Shown: one piece after another, positions 1-7,211 of the stretch
Position numbering within the stretch: the stretch's first letter is position 1
How the letters are laid out: every line of letters begins with the position of its first letter
DNA from: an uncultured Bacteroidales bacterium
Lineage (GTDB): Bacteria > Bacteroidota > Bacteroidia > Bacteroidales > Paludibacteraceae
NCBI GenBank assembly: GCA_903912795.1
Contig: CAIWIS010000793.1
Location: 1-32,165, forward strand
Reading direction: 5' to 3'
DNA: 32,165 bases
Position numbers and translations under genes: made by a program
Notes under the pieces: generated by a model
What the model saw: only the letters and a program-made list of their open reading frames with translations
Databases searched by the model: none
Told to the model about the DNA's origin: nothing

Positions 1-24
1 GCTATAAATTCAAAAATAAATATT

Positions 25-32
25 TATCTTTG
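25..32 (+). promoter_or_regulatory. Candidate Bacteroidota -7 box
   Basis: TATCTTTG matches the TAnnTTTG -7 element. No TTG lies at the expected -33 position (about base 3), so only half of the promoter is visible. If active it would transcribe the orphan toxin cassette that follows. Confidence 0.3.
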
Positions 33-59
33 CATCGGATATAAGATTGCAAGTTTGTC

Positions 60-107
60 GGATTGAAAATCCTTATAATACAGCATGTTGGGATTGAAAA
101 TCCCAAC
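60..107. repeat. Two GAA-loop hairpins at the broken 5' end of the cassette
   Basis: At 60-72 there is GGATT-GAA-AATCC, a 5-bp stem. At 87-107 there is GTTGGGATT-GAA-AATCCCAAC, a perfect 9-bp stem. Both have a three-base GAA loop and share the core GGATTGAAAATCC. The open frame of the toxin fragment runs straight through them, so its first roughly 15 codons are probably repeat sequence rather than protein. They are related in loop, but not in stem, to the mini-hairpins at 5218, 7212, 18111 and 26222. Confidence 0.75.
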
Positions 108-500
108 GACGGTGCGCAAATTCCTATATCCGGTGAGACGGGATTAGAACAGGCTGTTCCTGCCAAACCAGGAGCTAAAACTGAACTCGGGACAGGAGTT
201 TATGCCACTGTTGATGTTGGAAATAAAGCAAATCCAAATTCTCCGATGATAATAACTAAAGGTACATATCATGTACATCCAAGTGGTTCTATAAGACCTG
301 AAGCAAATACAATAGGTGGAATGAGTGCGTCATTTAACCAATATCCAACACCTGAATTCGATTATGCTGTAGCTGGAAATTATTTAGGAAACTCTTATGT
401 TTTAGGAGCTGGAAATAATACAGTATCAATATTCAATGGTTCTAAAGATATTGCTTTGATTAAAAACCTTCCAAAATTTGTTACATATAAAGCAAAATAA
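63..500 (+). CDS. Orphan RHS-type C-terminal fragment, JAB-like toxin domain
   Basis: A 145-residue open frame whose only start near the 5' end is TTG at 63, which lies inside a hairpin repeat. The first in-frame ATG is about residue 81. From about residue 70 it reads TYHVHPSG, then a proline-containing stretch ending in FD, then VLGAGNNTVSIFNG. This order matches the JAB-like toxin domain found at the tips of Bacteroidota RHS proteins: a JAB metalloprotease fold with an HxH metal motif followed by an S-x2-D-type motif. The serine of the second motif is not clear here (PTPEFD), so the active site may be degenerate. No RHS core precedes it, so this looks like a displaced toxin cassette and may not be translated alone. 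The next gene starts 1 nt after its stop. JAB assignment is by recognition of the motif order only. Confidence 0.6.
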   Translation: MKILIIQHVGIENPNDGAQIPISGETGLEQAVPAKPGAKTELGTGVYATVDVGNKANPNSPMIITKGTYHVHPSGSIRPEANTIGGMSASFNQYPTPEFDYAVAGNYLGNSYVLGAGNNTVSIFNGSKDIALIKNLPKFVTYKAK

Positions 501-501
501 T

Positions 502-999
502 ATGCGTAATTTTATTAGATTATTTATTTTAGGATTATTTTTATTTGGACAAAATCAAAGCACCTATTCCAAATCTTTTACGGTTAAAGTTAAATTTTAT
601 TATAAGGATAGTTTAGTTCTGCTTAATGACAATTTCTCTATTAATTTCCTTACAAATAATGACACAATAGCCACAAGAATATCTAAAGATACATTCTATG
701 TCGAAAAGTTCAATGTATCCAATTTTAGTTCTGTAGTATTTAAATATAACAATATTGTTTTATGTTACAATAATATTAAATTAAACAAAGCTGATTTGGG
801 CAAATGTTGGACTTTTAAGTTGCACTCAAAACCTTTCGTTGAACAAGATTATTGGTATTTGAAAGATGTCTTAGAGAAAATTGAATGGCTTTATACCTTA
901 AATACTGGTCAAGGAATAATTTTAACAGCATATCGCTTTTCCCCCTGCCCGGTAATGGATAATGTAGATAATGAATCAGATTTGGCGTTACCAAAGTAA
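502..999 (+). CDS. Putative exported partner/immunity protein of the JAB-like cassette
   Basis: I do not recognise the family. The frame is open from 478, but the plausible start is ATG at 502, directly after the toxin stop at 500, giving 165 residues. The N-terminus has a basic start, a hydrophobic stretch (LFILGLFLFG) and a polar SKS region, which suggests a signal peptide and an envelope location. The body is strand-rich and AT-rich. The last roughly 20 codons run into a segment (cggtaatg ... atcagatttg) that recurs after the second cassette at 3025-3042. The true C-terminus may therefore have been replaced by shared flanking DNA. The immunity role is inferred only from position behind a toxin fragment. 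Confidence 0.45.
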   Translation: MRNFIRLFILGLFLFGQNQSTYSKSFTVKVKFYYKDSLVLLNDNFSINFLTNNDTIATRISKDTFYVEKFNVSNFSSVVFKYNNIVLCYNNIKLNKADLGKCWTFKLHSKPFVEQDYWYLKDVLEKIEWLYTLNTGQGIILTAYRFSPCPVMDNVDNESDLALPK

Positions 1000-1034
1000 C
1001 CATTTGTGAATCAAACTATATTTACAATCAATAG

Positions 1035-1070
1035 ATAGAAAATGATGGGTGTATGCCTGTCATTTTCTAT
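1035..1070 (+). terminator. Hairpin closing the first cassette
   Basis: A 16-bp stem, ATAGAAAATGATGGGT paired with GCCTGTCATTTTCTAT (three wobble pairs), around the loop GTAT. It lies 35 nt after the stop at 999. No T-tract follows, so termination activity is uncertain. The apex GGGTGTATGCC resembles the apex of the hairpin at 3099-3124. Confidence 0.5.
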
Positions 1071-1108
1071 AGTTACTAAAAAAACATATTTAAGGAGTTT
1101 TCGATGAA

Positions 1109-2575
1109 ATGTCCTACGATGCCAACGGTAACTTAACAAAAGATTTAGACCGCGATATTGTAACTATTAAATATAATTTACTAAATTTGCCGGAGATTAT
1201 TCAGTTTAAAAATGGTAATCAAATCCGAAACCTGTACGATGCCAGCGGGCAGAAATTGTCAATGCATTATAAAACAATGCGGAATGAATTGCTACAACCT
1301 TTGAACGTAGGTGAAATACTTGATGAAGAAATTGGGAACACTTATGATGATTTAGAATATGTAGTAGAAATAAGCGGAGTTGATTACATTGGCAATTTAG
1401 AATACTTATATTATAGATTTTGGGACATTGCAGAAGGTGTTATAATGGATACATATTCGTTCGACAAACTACACAACCCTGAAGGCTATTGCCAGTCGTT
1501 GAATCCTGTAATCTTGAATTACTTCCGCCGTGACCATTTAGGCAATTATCGCGAAGTTTGGAGAGCACCTTACACGAGCCCGAGAGGCTCAACTGTAGCT
1601 GCCACAACTATTCAACACACCCAATATTACCCAAGTGGTTTACCATGGGAAAGTAATAGTGGCGATGATCCGTGGACGCAGAATAAGAAGTATAATGGTA
1701 AGGAGTTTGTGGAAATGCATGGGTTGGATGAGTACGATAGTGAGGCAAGATGGATGTATCCTGCTATTATGCGTACAACTACCATTGACCCACTGGCAGA
1801 GAAGTATTATAGCATTAGCCCGTATGCGTGGTGTGGGAATAATCCGGTGAGAATGGTGGATCCAAGTGGTATGGCAGTTGAAGACCCTAAAGAAATACAA
1901 TGGTTGGGAGCATCTGGATATACTAGATTAGATAATCTTGAAAACTTTGACAATTCAACACATAATGTTGATTATAATAATACACCCGACTATTCAAAAA
2001 ATCTGAAAGAAAGTTGGTTTGGGGTAATATCTGGTGATATTAGTAAAAAAAAGAATATGAAAGAGTCTGGTGGTGGCTCTGGTGGAATTAAAACAAACTC
2101 AAAAACAAAGCATCAAATTGAACTAGAGAAATATGGTGTGATTCAAAGTAATGTCAACCTATCTGGAACATTATCACTTGGTGGCGGTGGCGCAATTGAA
2201 TTTGGATATGTTGTTTCAAGCAAAGGATATGCTCAGTATTATTTCACATTATATACAGCGGCTACAATTGCAGCAGGAGTAAGTGGTAATTTCACTGTAA
2301 TTAAAGGACTTAAAGGTTATCAACCGACTTTCTCTAATTGGGAAGGAAAATGCGCTGAGGGTGGTGGGAATTACGGCCCTGTAAATTTTCAAATAGGTGG
2401 TGATTTAACAAATAAATATATTACATATACTGGAGGTTTAGGTATTGGGGCAACTCATCCTGCATCTGGAACAGGTGGTGCATTTGGTGGTACAACTTAT
2501 TTAATTGGAAAACCATTAAATATGAACTCTAAAGGTTTTGGAACAAGAAGTTATGAAATAACTCATGGGTATTAA
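1109..2575 (+). CDS. 5'-truncated RHS core with novel C-terminal toxin-like domain
   Basis: A 488-residue C-terminal end of an RHS/YD-repeat protein. Residues 1-55 are YD-repeat (YDANGNL, LYDASGQKLS). Residues 140-255 are the RHS core: RRDHLGNYREVW, a YYPSGLPW segment, YNGKEF, DPLAEKYYSISPYAW and the closing GNNPVRMVDPSGM. After residue 255 comes a variable tip of about 230 residues, glycine-rich and strand-like (LSLGGGGAIEFGY, GGLGIGATHPASGTGGAFGG). It broadly resembles the glycine-rich type-23 polymorphic toxins, but I cannot assign it. The coding match continues upstream as GVFDE to base 1094, where an in-frame TAA at 1091 ends it, so the main body of the RHS protein (often over 1000 residues) is missing. 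Typical RHS proteins form a shell releasing the tip toxin into neighbours; this copy lacks shell and export signal and is probably a displaced tip. Confidence 0.8.
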   Translation: MSYDANGNLTKDLDRDIVTIKYNLLNLPEIIQFKNGNQIRNLYDASGQKLSMHYKTMRNELLQPLNVGEILDEEIGNTYDDLEYVVEISGVDYIGNLEYLYYRFWDIAEGVIMDTYSFDKLHNPEGYCQSLNPVILNYFRRDHLGNYREVWRAPYTSPRGSTVAATTIQHTQYYPSGLPWESNSGDDPWTQNKKYNGKEFVEMHGLDEYDSEARWMYPAIMRTTTIDPLAEKYYSISPYAWCGNNPVRMVDPSGMAVEDPKEIQWLGASGYTRLDNLENFDNSTHNVDYNNTPDYSKNLKESWFGVISGDISKKKNMKESGGGSGGIKTNSKTKHQIELEKYGVIQSNVNLSGTLSLGGGGAIEFGYVVSSKGYAQYYFTLYTAATIAAGVSGNFTVIKGLKGYQPTFSNWEGKCAEGGGNYGPVNFQIGGDLTNKYITYTGGLGIGATHPASGTGGAFGGTTYLIGKPLNMNSKGFGTRSYEITHGY

Positions 2576-2595
2576 AATAATTAAATAGTTTTATT

Positions 2596-3012
2596 ATGAA
2601 TCATATTTTTAAAAAAACATTTTATTCTATCAATAGTAGAGAATTCTTAATTAAAGAAATTGAAAAAGAACTTACTAGGTGGCAGGTTGATAACGTAGTT
2701 TATAGGAATAATCTAATTGAATTCTCTTTTAATACTTTAAAGTTCGGTTCAACAACAACTATATATAGAAAAATTAATCATGGTTATTTTGAAATTAATG
2801 AAGACTTAAATAAACTTGTTATTAAATATAAAGGTTACAATTCTATAAATTTCGATATTTTTGCAATTGCTTTCTGCGTAATAATGAGTATTGTTACTAC
2901 TTGGTTCTTCCTATTTATGTTAATTATGTTTTCTATCCAATTAATAAGCCGAATAAATAATTTAAATACTATTCAGAACGAAATGATAAAAAGATTATCT
3001 GAAGTTGAATAA
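2596..3012 (+). CDS. Putative membrane immunity protein
   Basis: 138 residues, no recognised family. The N-terminal part is charged and soluble. Around residues 94-120 there is a long hydrophobic stretch (IFAIAFCVIMSIV, TTWFFLFMLIMF) consistent with one or two membrane segments, followed by a short charged tail. It starts 20 nt after the RHS stop in the same direction and is AT-rich like the tip domain, which is the usual place for the immunity gene of an RHS toxin. A membrane-bound immunity protein would fit a toxin acting on the envelope, but that is inference. Confidence 0.5.
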   Translation: MNHIFKKTFYSINSREFLIKEIEKELTRWQVDNVVYRNNLIEFSFNTLKFGSTTTIYRKINHGYFEINEDLNKLVIKYKGYNSINFDIFAIAFCVIMSIVTTWFFLFMLIMFSIQLISRINNLNTIQNEMIKRLSEVE

Positions 3013-3098
3013 TATCTCAGCTCGCGGTAATGTATCAGATTTGACGATAAATGAATAATCTATTGAAAATCAATGCAGACAATTTTAATATAACTAAT

Positions 3099-3126
3099 AA
3101 ATGGTGGGTATATGCTCACCATTTTT
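3099..3126 (+). terminator. Intrinsic terminator-like hairpin after the second cassette
   Basis: AAATGGTGGGT paired with GCTCACCATTT (two wobble pairs) around ATAT, followed directly by a run of T (3122-3126). It lies 86 nt after the putative immunity gene. Its apex (GGGTATATGC) is like that of the hairpin at 1035-1070, so the two mark equivalent ends of two cassettes. Confidence 0.55.
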
Positions 3127-3217
3127 CCCTCTGCTGGTCGTAGTTTGTAAAATACGCTATCGCTGGTCGAAGTCTCTTTAGCTACGCTGATTTCCAATTG
3201 ACTTCGTCCGGTGGGAA

Positions 3218-3235
3218 GCAAGTCTCCTGACTTGC
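3218..3235. repeat. Perfect hairpin GCAAGTC-TCCT-GACTTGC
   Basis: A 7-bp perfect inverted repeat with a four-base TCCT loop, inside non-coding DNA between the RHS region and the TetR gene. No T-tract follows. It looks like a dispersed intergenic repeat unit, but only one copy is seen here. Confidence 0.55.
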
Positions 3236-3465
3236 ATATTTGAATGCAATATAATATTAAAAGCGGGTGGTACACGCCGCTCTGCGGTGAGCTTTTATTT
3301 TAACCGAGCGTAGGCTGGAACGTTCAGCGTCTGTTTTAGGTACGGGGAGCGGGGGATACGACATAGTTGTATTCTGGTTTTATTTGTATTGTTGGTAATA
3401 ATACCTATATGTGACTTGTTCTTAGGTTATTGTTAAGCGTAAAAATATAATTTTAAGTAATATGC

Positions 3466-3495
3466 TTGTTTTATAATAAAAAAATTATAACTTTG
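3466..3495 (+). promoter_or_regulatory. Promoter of the TetR-family gene
   Basis: TTG (3466-3468), a 19-nt spacer and TAACTTTG (3488-3495) are an exact match to the Bacteroidota -33/-7 pattern TTG-N19/20-TAnnTTTG. The start codon at 3536 lies about 40 nt downstream. Confidence 0.7.
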
Positions 3496-3535
3496 CGGCA
3501 ATCAATTCGAGTTCTGTTTTAATCATTGTATAAAT

Positions 3536-4186
3536 ATGTCGGTACCCGCAAAAACCCCTCGTAAGCCTCGTAGAACCAAGGCAGCAATTGAAGTAGCTGT
3601 AATGGATGCTGTTAATGCATTAATCGAAGAAGTTGGATTTACAAAAGTTACACTTACCGGCATAGCTGCCCGCGCAAAAATTGAACCAACTGTTTTTTAT
3701 CGTCGTTATTCTAACCTCGATGAATTATTTGAAGTATATACCCACAAGTACGATTATTGGCTAGCAGGTGTTACGGCACTTATGCCCGAAGATTTGAGCG
3801 ACGAAGAAAGCATGAAGTGGATTCTGCTAAATTTGACACGTGCACTTCACAAAAACCGGGGCATGCAGCAAATGCTCATTTGGGAATTATCGGACGATAA
3901 TCCTGTAACACGCCGCACATCCTATTTACGCGAAAAAATTAACGAGGAGTTAATTAGAGCTTTGGAACTTAAGTTCAAAGATACGGGAGTAGATATGAGC
4001 GTGTTAGCAGCTTTGATTATTTCAGGCATCTATTATCTTATTCTGCACCGCAATATGTCCACTTTCTGCAATGTGGATTTCTCAACAAAATCGGGTCGCG
4101 ATAGGCTTGAAAAAACAATTGATCAGTTAGTTTCCATTCTTTTTGCTACCATACGTATACAACAAGAACAGGCTAAAACCGTTTAA
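3536..4186 (+). CDS. TetR/AcrR-family transcriptional regulator
   Basis: 216 residues. A basic leader (TPRKPRRTK) is followed by a TetR N-terminal three-helix domain. The helix-turn-helix is at about residues 38-57 (VTLTGIAARAKIEPTVFYRR), with the FYRRYSNLDELF continuation typical of the family. The C-terminal two-thirds is helical and variable, the ligand and dimerisation part, and gives no clue to the effector. It has its own promoter and no co-directional partner. Its 3' end overlaps the convergent trpS gene by 14 nt. The target operon is unknown; self-regulation would be usual for the family. Confidence 0.85.
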   Translation: MSVPAKTPRKPRRTKAAIEVAVMDAVNALIEEVGFTKVTLTGIAARAKIEPTVFYRRYSNLDELFEVYTHKYDYWLAGVTALMPEDLSDEESMKWILLNLTRALHKNRGMQQMLIWELSDDNPVTRRTSYLREKINEELIRALELKFKDTGVDMSVLAALIISGIYYLILHRNMSTFCNVDFSTKSGRDRLEKTIDQLVSILFATIRIQQEQAKTV

Positions 4187-5168
4187 AACCAATTATTTCA
4201 CGCACTTCGCGAATGGTTTTGGCAGCGCTTTCTTGTGCTTTTTCCTTGCCTAATTGTGCTACGCGCGATACATACGCTTGGTCGGACGAAATGGCTTTAA
4301 TCCGCTCGCGCATTGGCTCCGTGAATGCTATCATATCTAGAGCCAATTGTTTTTTCATGTCGCCATAGCGAATTTGGCAAGTGTTGTATTGCTCCTCAAA
4401 AAACGACAGTGTATCTGTTGCCGATACCACTTTCATAAGCTGAAATATATTCTGGATGGCATCGGGTTTTGGCTGATTAGGTTCTGTTGGTCCGCTATCG
4501 GTGACAGCTTTCATAACCTTTTTGCGTATAGCTTCAGGCTCGTCGGCAAAATAAATTGCATTGCCTTCGCCTTCGGATTTTCCCATTTTGCCACTACCAT
4601 TTAATCCAGGTATTTTTACCAATTCGTTTCCGAAATTAAATGCTTGGGGTTCTGGAAAATAATCTACATTAAACATTCGGTTAAATCGATTTCCAAATGT
4701 GCGTGTCATTTCCAAATGTTGTTCCTGATCCTTGCCTACAGGTACTTTTGATGCTTTGTGTATCAAAATATCGGCAGCCATAAGCGTAGGATAAGTCAAC
4801 AAGCCTGCATTTACATTTTGTGGTTGCTGGCGAATTTTATCTTTAAACGAGGTGCAACGCTCCAACTCACCAATATAAGCATTCATATTGAGAAACAAAT
4901 ATAATTCAGCCACTTCGGGCACATCACTTTGTATATAAAGTGTCGCTTTTTCGGGGTCAAGACCAGCAGCAAGGTATTCAACCAAAATCTGTTTTACATT
5001 TCCATGCAAATCTTGGGGTGTAGGATGTGTGGTAAGCGAATGATAATCGGCTATAAAAAAATAGCAATTATGCTCGTTTTGCATGGTTAAGAAATTGCGC
5101 AACGCGCCAAAATAATTTCCGAGATGTAAATTCCCGGTTGGGCGAATGCCGCTTACTACTGTTTCCAT
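4173..5168 (-). CDS. trpS: Tryptophanyl-tRNA synthetase
   Basis: 331 residues, the normal length for bacterial TrpRS. This class Ic aminoacyl-tRNA synthetase activates tryptophan with ATP and charges tRNA-Trp in the cytoplasm. The N-terminal signature is present as GNLHLGNYFG (HIGH-type motif, residues 12-21). The KMSKS loop appears as KMGKS (194-198) in GSGKMGKSEGEGN. Start ATG at 5168 sits directly before the conserved VVSGIRPTGNLHLG. Upstream is not a clean promoter but a run of short repeats (5169-5354), so it may be transcribed with the Lrp-type gene behind it. Its last 14 nt overlap the TetR gene on the other strand. Confidence 0.97.
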   Translation of the reverse strand: METVVSGIRPTGNLHLGNYFGALRNFLTMQNEHNCYFFIADYHSLTTHPTPQDLHGNVKQILVEYLAAGLDPEKATLYIQSDVPEVAELYLFLNMNAYIGELERCTSFKDKIRQQPQNVNAGLLTYPTLMAADILIHKASKVPVGKDQEQHLEMTRTFGNRFNRMFNVDYFPEPQAFNFGNELVKIPGLNGSGKMGKSEGEGNAIYFADEPEAIRKKVMKAVTDSGPTEPNQPKPDAIQNIFQLMKVVSATDTLSFFEEQYNTCQIRYGDMKKQLALDMIAFTEPMRERIKAISSDQAYVSRVAQLGKEKAQESAAKTIREVREIIGFKRF

Positions 5169-5215
5169 TAAAAGTTAGAAATTGGAAATTAGAAATTAGA
5201 AAAATAAGAAATTTA
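5169..5215. repeat. Tandem AT-rich word GAAATTAGAAATT
   Basis: Directly before the trpS start the leader reads as repeats of (g)aaattagaaatt with small changes. It merges into the GAA mini-hairpin array that follows. Probably intergenic repeat DNA rather than a dedicated regulatory leader. Confidence 0.5.
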
Positions 5216-5217
5216 AT

Positions 5218-5354
5218 AACGTACGAAGCACCTAACAACGCACGAAGTGCTAATAACACGAAGCTAATAACGGCGAAGCCCAATTAACGCACGAAGTGCA
5301 AAATAACGGCGAAGCCCCATTAACGCACGAAGTGCAAAATAAAGTGCGAAGCAC
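5218..5354 (+). repeat. GAA-triloop mini-hairpin array, locus A
   Basis: Six perfect mini-hairpins: GCACGAAGTGC at 5240, 5289 and 5325; GGCGAAGCC at 5272 and 5308; and GTGCGAAGCAC at 5344-5354. Decayed units lie at about 5220 and 5258. Spacers are TAATAAC, CAATTAAC and AAATAAC. The last hairpin ends on the base before the stop codon of the Lrp-type gene (5355). GAA is on the plus strand, whereas both flanking genes are transcribed from the minus strand. Confidence 0.9.
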
Positions 5355-5810
5355 CTATTCAATAGGTACGGTGCGTTTAATACGTTGGTCGAGTGAGGTA
5401 AGTGTCTCAGTGGAAGCAACACCAGGAATTTCCTGAATACGACCATTGAGAAGTTCCATAAGGTGCTCATCGTTTTTGGCATATAATTTTACCAAAATGG
5501 TGTAATGTCCCAACGTATATTGCGACTCAACAATTTCGGGGATTTGTTCCAACTGATTAACAACTTCCTTGTACATAGAACCACGCTCAAGCGTAATACC
5601 CACATAAACACACATTTGGAAGCCCAACATTTTAGGATTAACATTGTAGCCCGAACCTGTAATAACATCCAAATCAATAAGTCGCTGAACGCGTTGATGA
5701 ATAGCTGCACGCGAAACACCACACTCTTCGGCTACATCCTTAAAAGGCATGCGTGCATTTTGAGTGATAATACGTAATATTTTACGATCTAGTTGATCAA
5801 TCTTTTCCAT
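5355..5810 (-). CDS. Lrp/AsnC-family transcriptional regulator
   Basis: 151 residues, the usual size for the family. The N-terminus has the typical opening (KIDQLDRKILRIITQNARM) and a helix-turn-helix at about residues 23-43 (FKDVAEECGVSRAAIHQRVQRL). The C-terminal RAM ligand-binding domain (about 66-140) includes GHYTILVKLYAKNDEHL and a final IPGV segment. Such proteins form octamers and sense amino acids. The neighbourhood (trpS downstream, cysE further upstream) does not settle the ligand. The 3' end abuts a mini-hairpin array with no spacing. Confidence 0.92.
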   Translation of the reverse strand: MEKIDQLDRKILRIITQNARMPFKDVAEECGVSRAAIHQRVQRLIDLDVITGSGYNVNPKMLGFQMCVYVGITLERGSMYKEVVNQLEQIPEIVESQYTLGHYTILVKLYAKNDEHLMELLNGRIQEIPGVASTETLTSLDQRIKRTVPIE

Positions 5811-5931
5811 AATATTTTTTTTAAATTGTCAGAAGTCGAGAGTCTGAGGTCAAATGACCATGGCCGTCAAAAACAAAACCATTATCTCGAATTTAGACAT
5901 TATCCATTTGTCTTTTCTTTCATTTCGGCAG

Positions 5932-5939
5932 CAAAAATA
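5932..5939 (-). promoter_or_regulatory. Candidate -7 box of the Lrp-type gene
   Basis: On the minus strand this reads TATTTTTG, a perfect TAnnTTTG. The triplet at the right distance upstream is TTC instead of TTG, so the -33 element is one base off. It lies about 120 nt before the start at 5810. Confidence 0.4.
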
Positions 5940-6022
5940 CTGAAAAATACGAAATAGTGAAAGCTATTACACACAAAATAACTATTTAACCATGCATTTT
6001 GCTATAAATATGACTTTAATTG

Positions 6023-7192
6023 TCAATTTCGGGGAGGATTTTTCTTTAAAGTTACAAAATCGTTTCGTTTTCCTGCAAAAATATCATAACAATTGTACCA
6101 ACATTCAAGAGTGCCATTTAGTAAATTAATACGACTGGATGATTTTAGTCCAATTTTATCCAGACATTCGATGTGCGAGCTAATTAACCAACACTTTGAA
6201 CCCTGAAATTTATGTTTAAAGGTAGAGCCTATTGAGGCATATAATCCTAAAATATCATCGGAAGTGATACGTTCGCCATAAGGAGGGTTAGTAACCAACA
6301 AGCATCCTTCGGATGGAGTTACAACATATTTGATGCCTTTTACTTCCAAACTAATGTATTTGGTTAAACCAGCACTTTTCACATTCTGCTCGCTAATACC
6401 GATGGCACGTTGCGAAATATCCGAACCATATATTTTGAAATTGAAAGGACGTTCGTTGGAATCGTCGTGATATATTTCGTCGAAAAGCTCTTGATCAAAA
6501 TCGAGCCATTTTTCGAAACCAAACGATGACCGATACAAGCCAGGAGGAATATTTAATGCAATTAATGCCGCTTCGATCAACAAAGTTCCAGAGCCACACA
6601 TTGGATCAATAAAATCGCTTTTCCCATCCCATCCAGCCATGAGCAACATACCAGCAGCCAAAGCTTCGTTGAGTGGAGCTTCGTTTTGCGAAATACGATA
6701 GCCACGTTTATGAAGCGAGTCGCCTGAGCTATCGAGCAATACAGTACAACGTGTACCCGCAATGTGAATGTGGATGGTGAGGTGTGGATTGTCTAATTTT
6801 ACCGAAGGACGGTCGCCGGTTTTATCGCGAAACCAATCAACAATTGCATCTTTTACACGATAGGACACAAATTTTGAATGCTTAAACTCTTCCGAATAAA
6901 CGGTGGCTTCGATAGCAAAAGTTGTTTTCAACGACATAAAGTCGAGCCAATTAATGTCTTTCACCTTATCGTACACTTCATCGGCATCTTTAGCCGTAAA
7001 TGTAGTAATGGTTTTAAGCACACGCGATGCAGTACGCAAATGCATGTTGGCTTTGTACATCAAGGCTTTATCACCTGTAAAACTAACAGCTCTGCGCTGT
7101 AATTCTACATTATTAGCACCTAATTTTACCAACTCTGTAGCCAGTACTTCTTCCAAACCCATAAAGGTTTTGGCAATCATTTCGTATTCCAT
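6023..7192 (-). CDS. rlmL: THUMP-domain 23S rRNA (guanine-N2) methyltransferase, RlmL-type
   Basis: 389 residues. An N-terminal THUMP RNA-binding region (about 50-155) precedes a class I SAM-dependent methyltransferase domain. Motif I is DPMCGSGT (196-203). The catalytic motif IV is NPPYGER, with N302-P-P-Y305, typical of N2-guanine methyltransferases. In E. coli RlmL the same module makes m2G2445 and is fused to a second methyltransferase, RlmK (about 700 residues in all). Here only the RlmL half is present, as in many Bacteroidota. The start at 7192 precedes MIAKTFMGLEEVLATEL, which is the conserved family N-terminus. Substrate is inferred from family. Confidence 0.85.
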   Translation of the reverse strand: MEYEMIAKTFMGLEEVLATELVKLGANNVELQRRAVSFTGDKALMYKANMHLRTASRVLKTITTFTAKDADEVYDKVKDINWLDFMSLKTTFAIEATVYSEEFKHSKFVSYRVKDAIVDWFRDKTGDRPSVKLDNPHLTIHIHIAGTRCTVLLDSSGDSLHKRGYRISQNEAPLNEALAAGMLLMAGWDGKSDFIDPMCGSGTLLIEAALIALNIPPGLYRSSFGFEKWLDFDQELFDEIYHDDSNERPFNFKIYGSDISQRAIGISEQNVKSAGLTKYISLEVKGIKYVVTPSEGCLLVTNPPYGERITSDDILGLYASIGSTFKHKFQGSKCWLISSHIECLDKIGLKSSSRINLLNGTLECWYNCYDIFAGKRNDFVTLKKNPPRN

Positions 7193-7211
7193 CTATTTTT
7201 TTTTGTTATTT

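Larger units (their letters stand above)
3013..3535. other. 523-nt gap: cassette 3' flank, hairpins, TetR promoter
   Basis: No convincing gene. In order: a segment at 3025-3042 similar to the end of the first cassette (cggtaatg, atcagatttg); a terminator-like hairpin at 3099-3124; a near-direct repeat GCTGGTCG(T/A)AGT at 3133-3144 and 3162-3173; a perfect hairpin at 3218-3235; a larger AAAAGC...GCTTTT hairpin at 3259-3296 with an inner CCGC-TCT-GCGG; a locally GC-richer stretch at 3300-3360; and a promoter at 3466-3495. Open frames here are short and look like chance. Confidence 0.6.

Noticed and set aside
3060..3275. Minus-strand open frame of 71 codons between the RHS region and the TetR gene.
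   Set aside because: It runs through a terminator-like hairpin and tandem repeat DNA, has no family resemblance, and no promoter was found.
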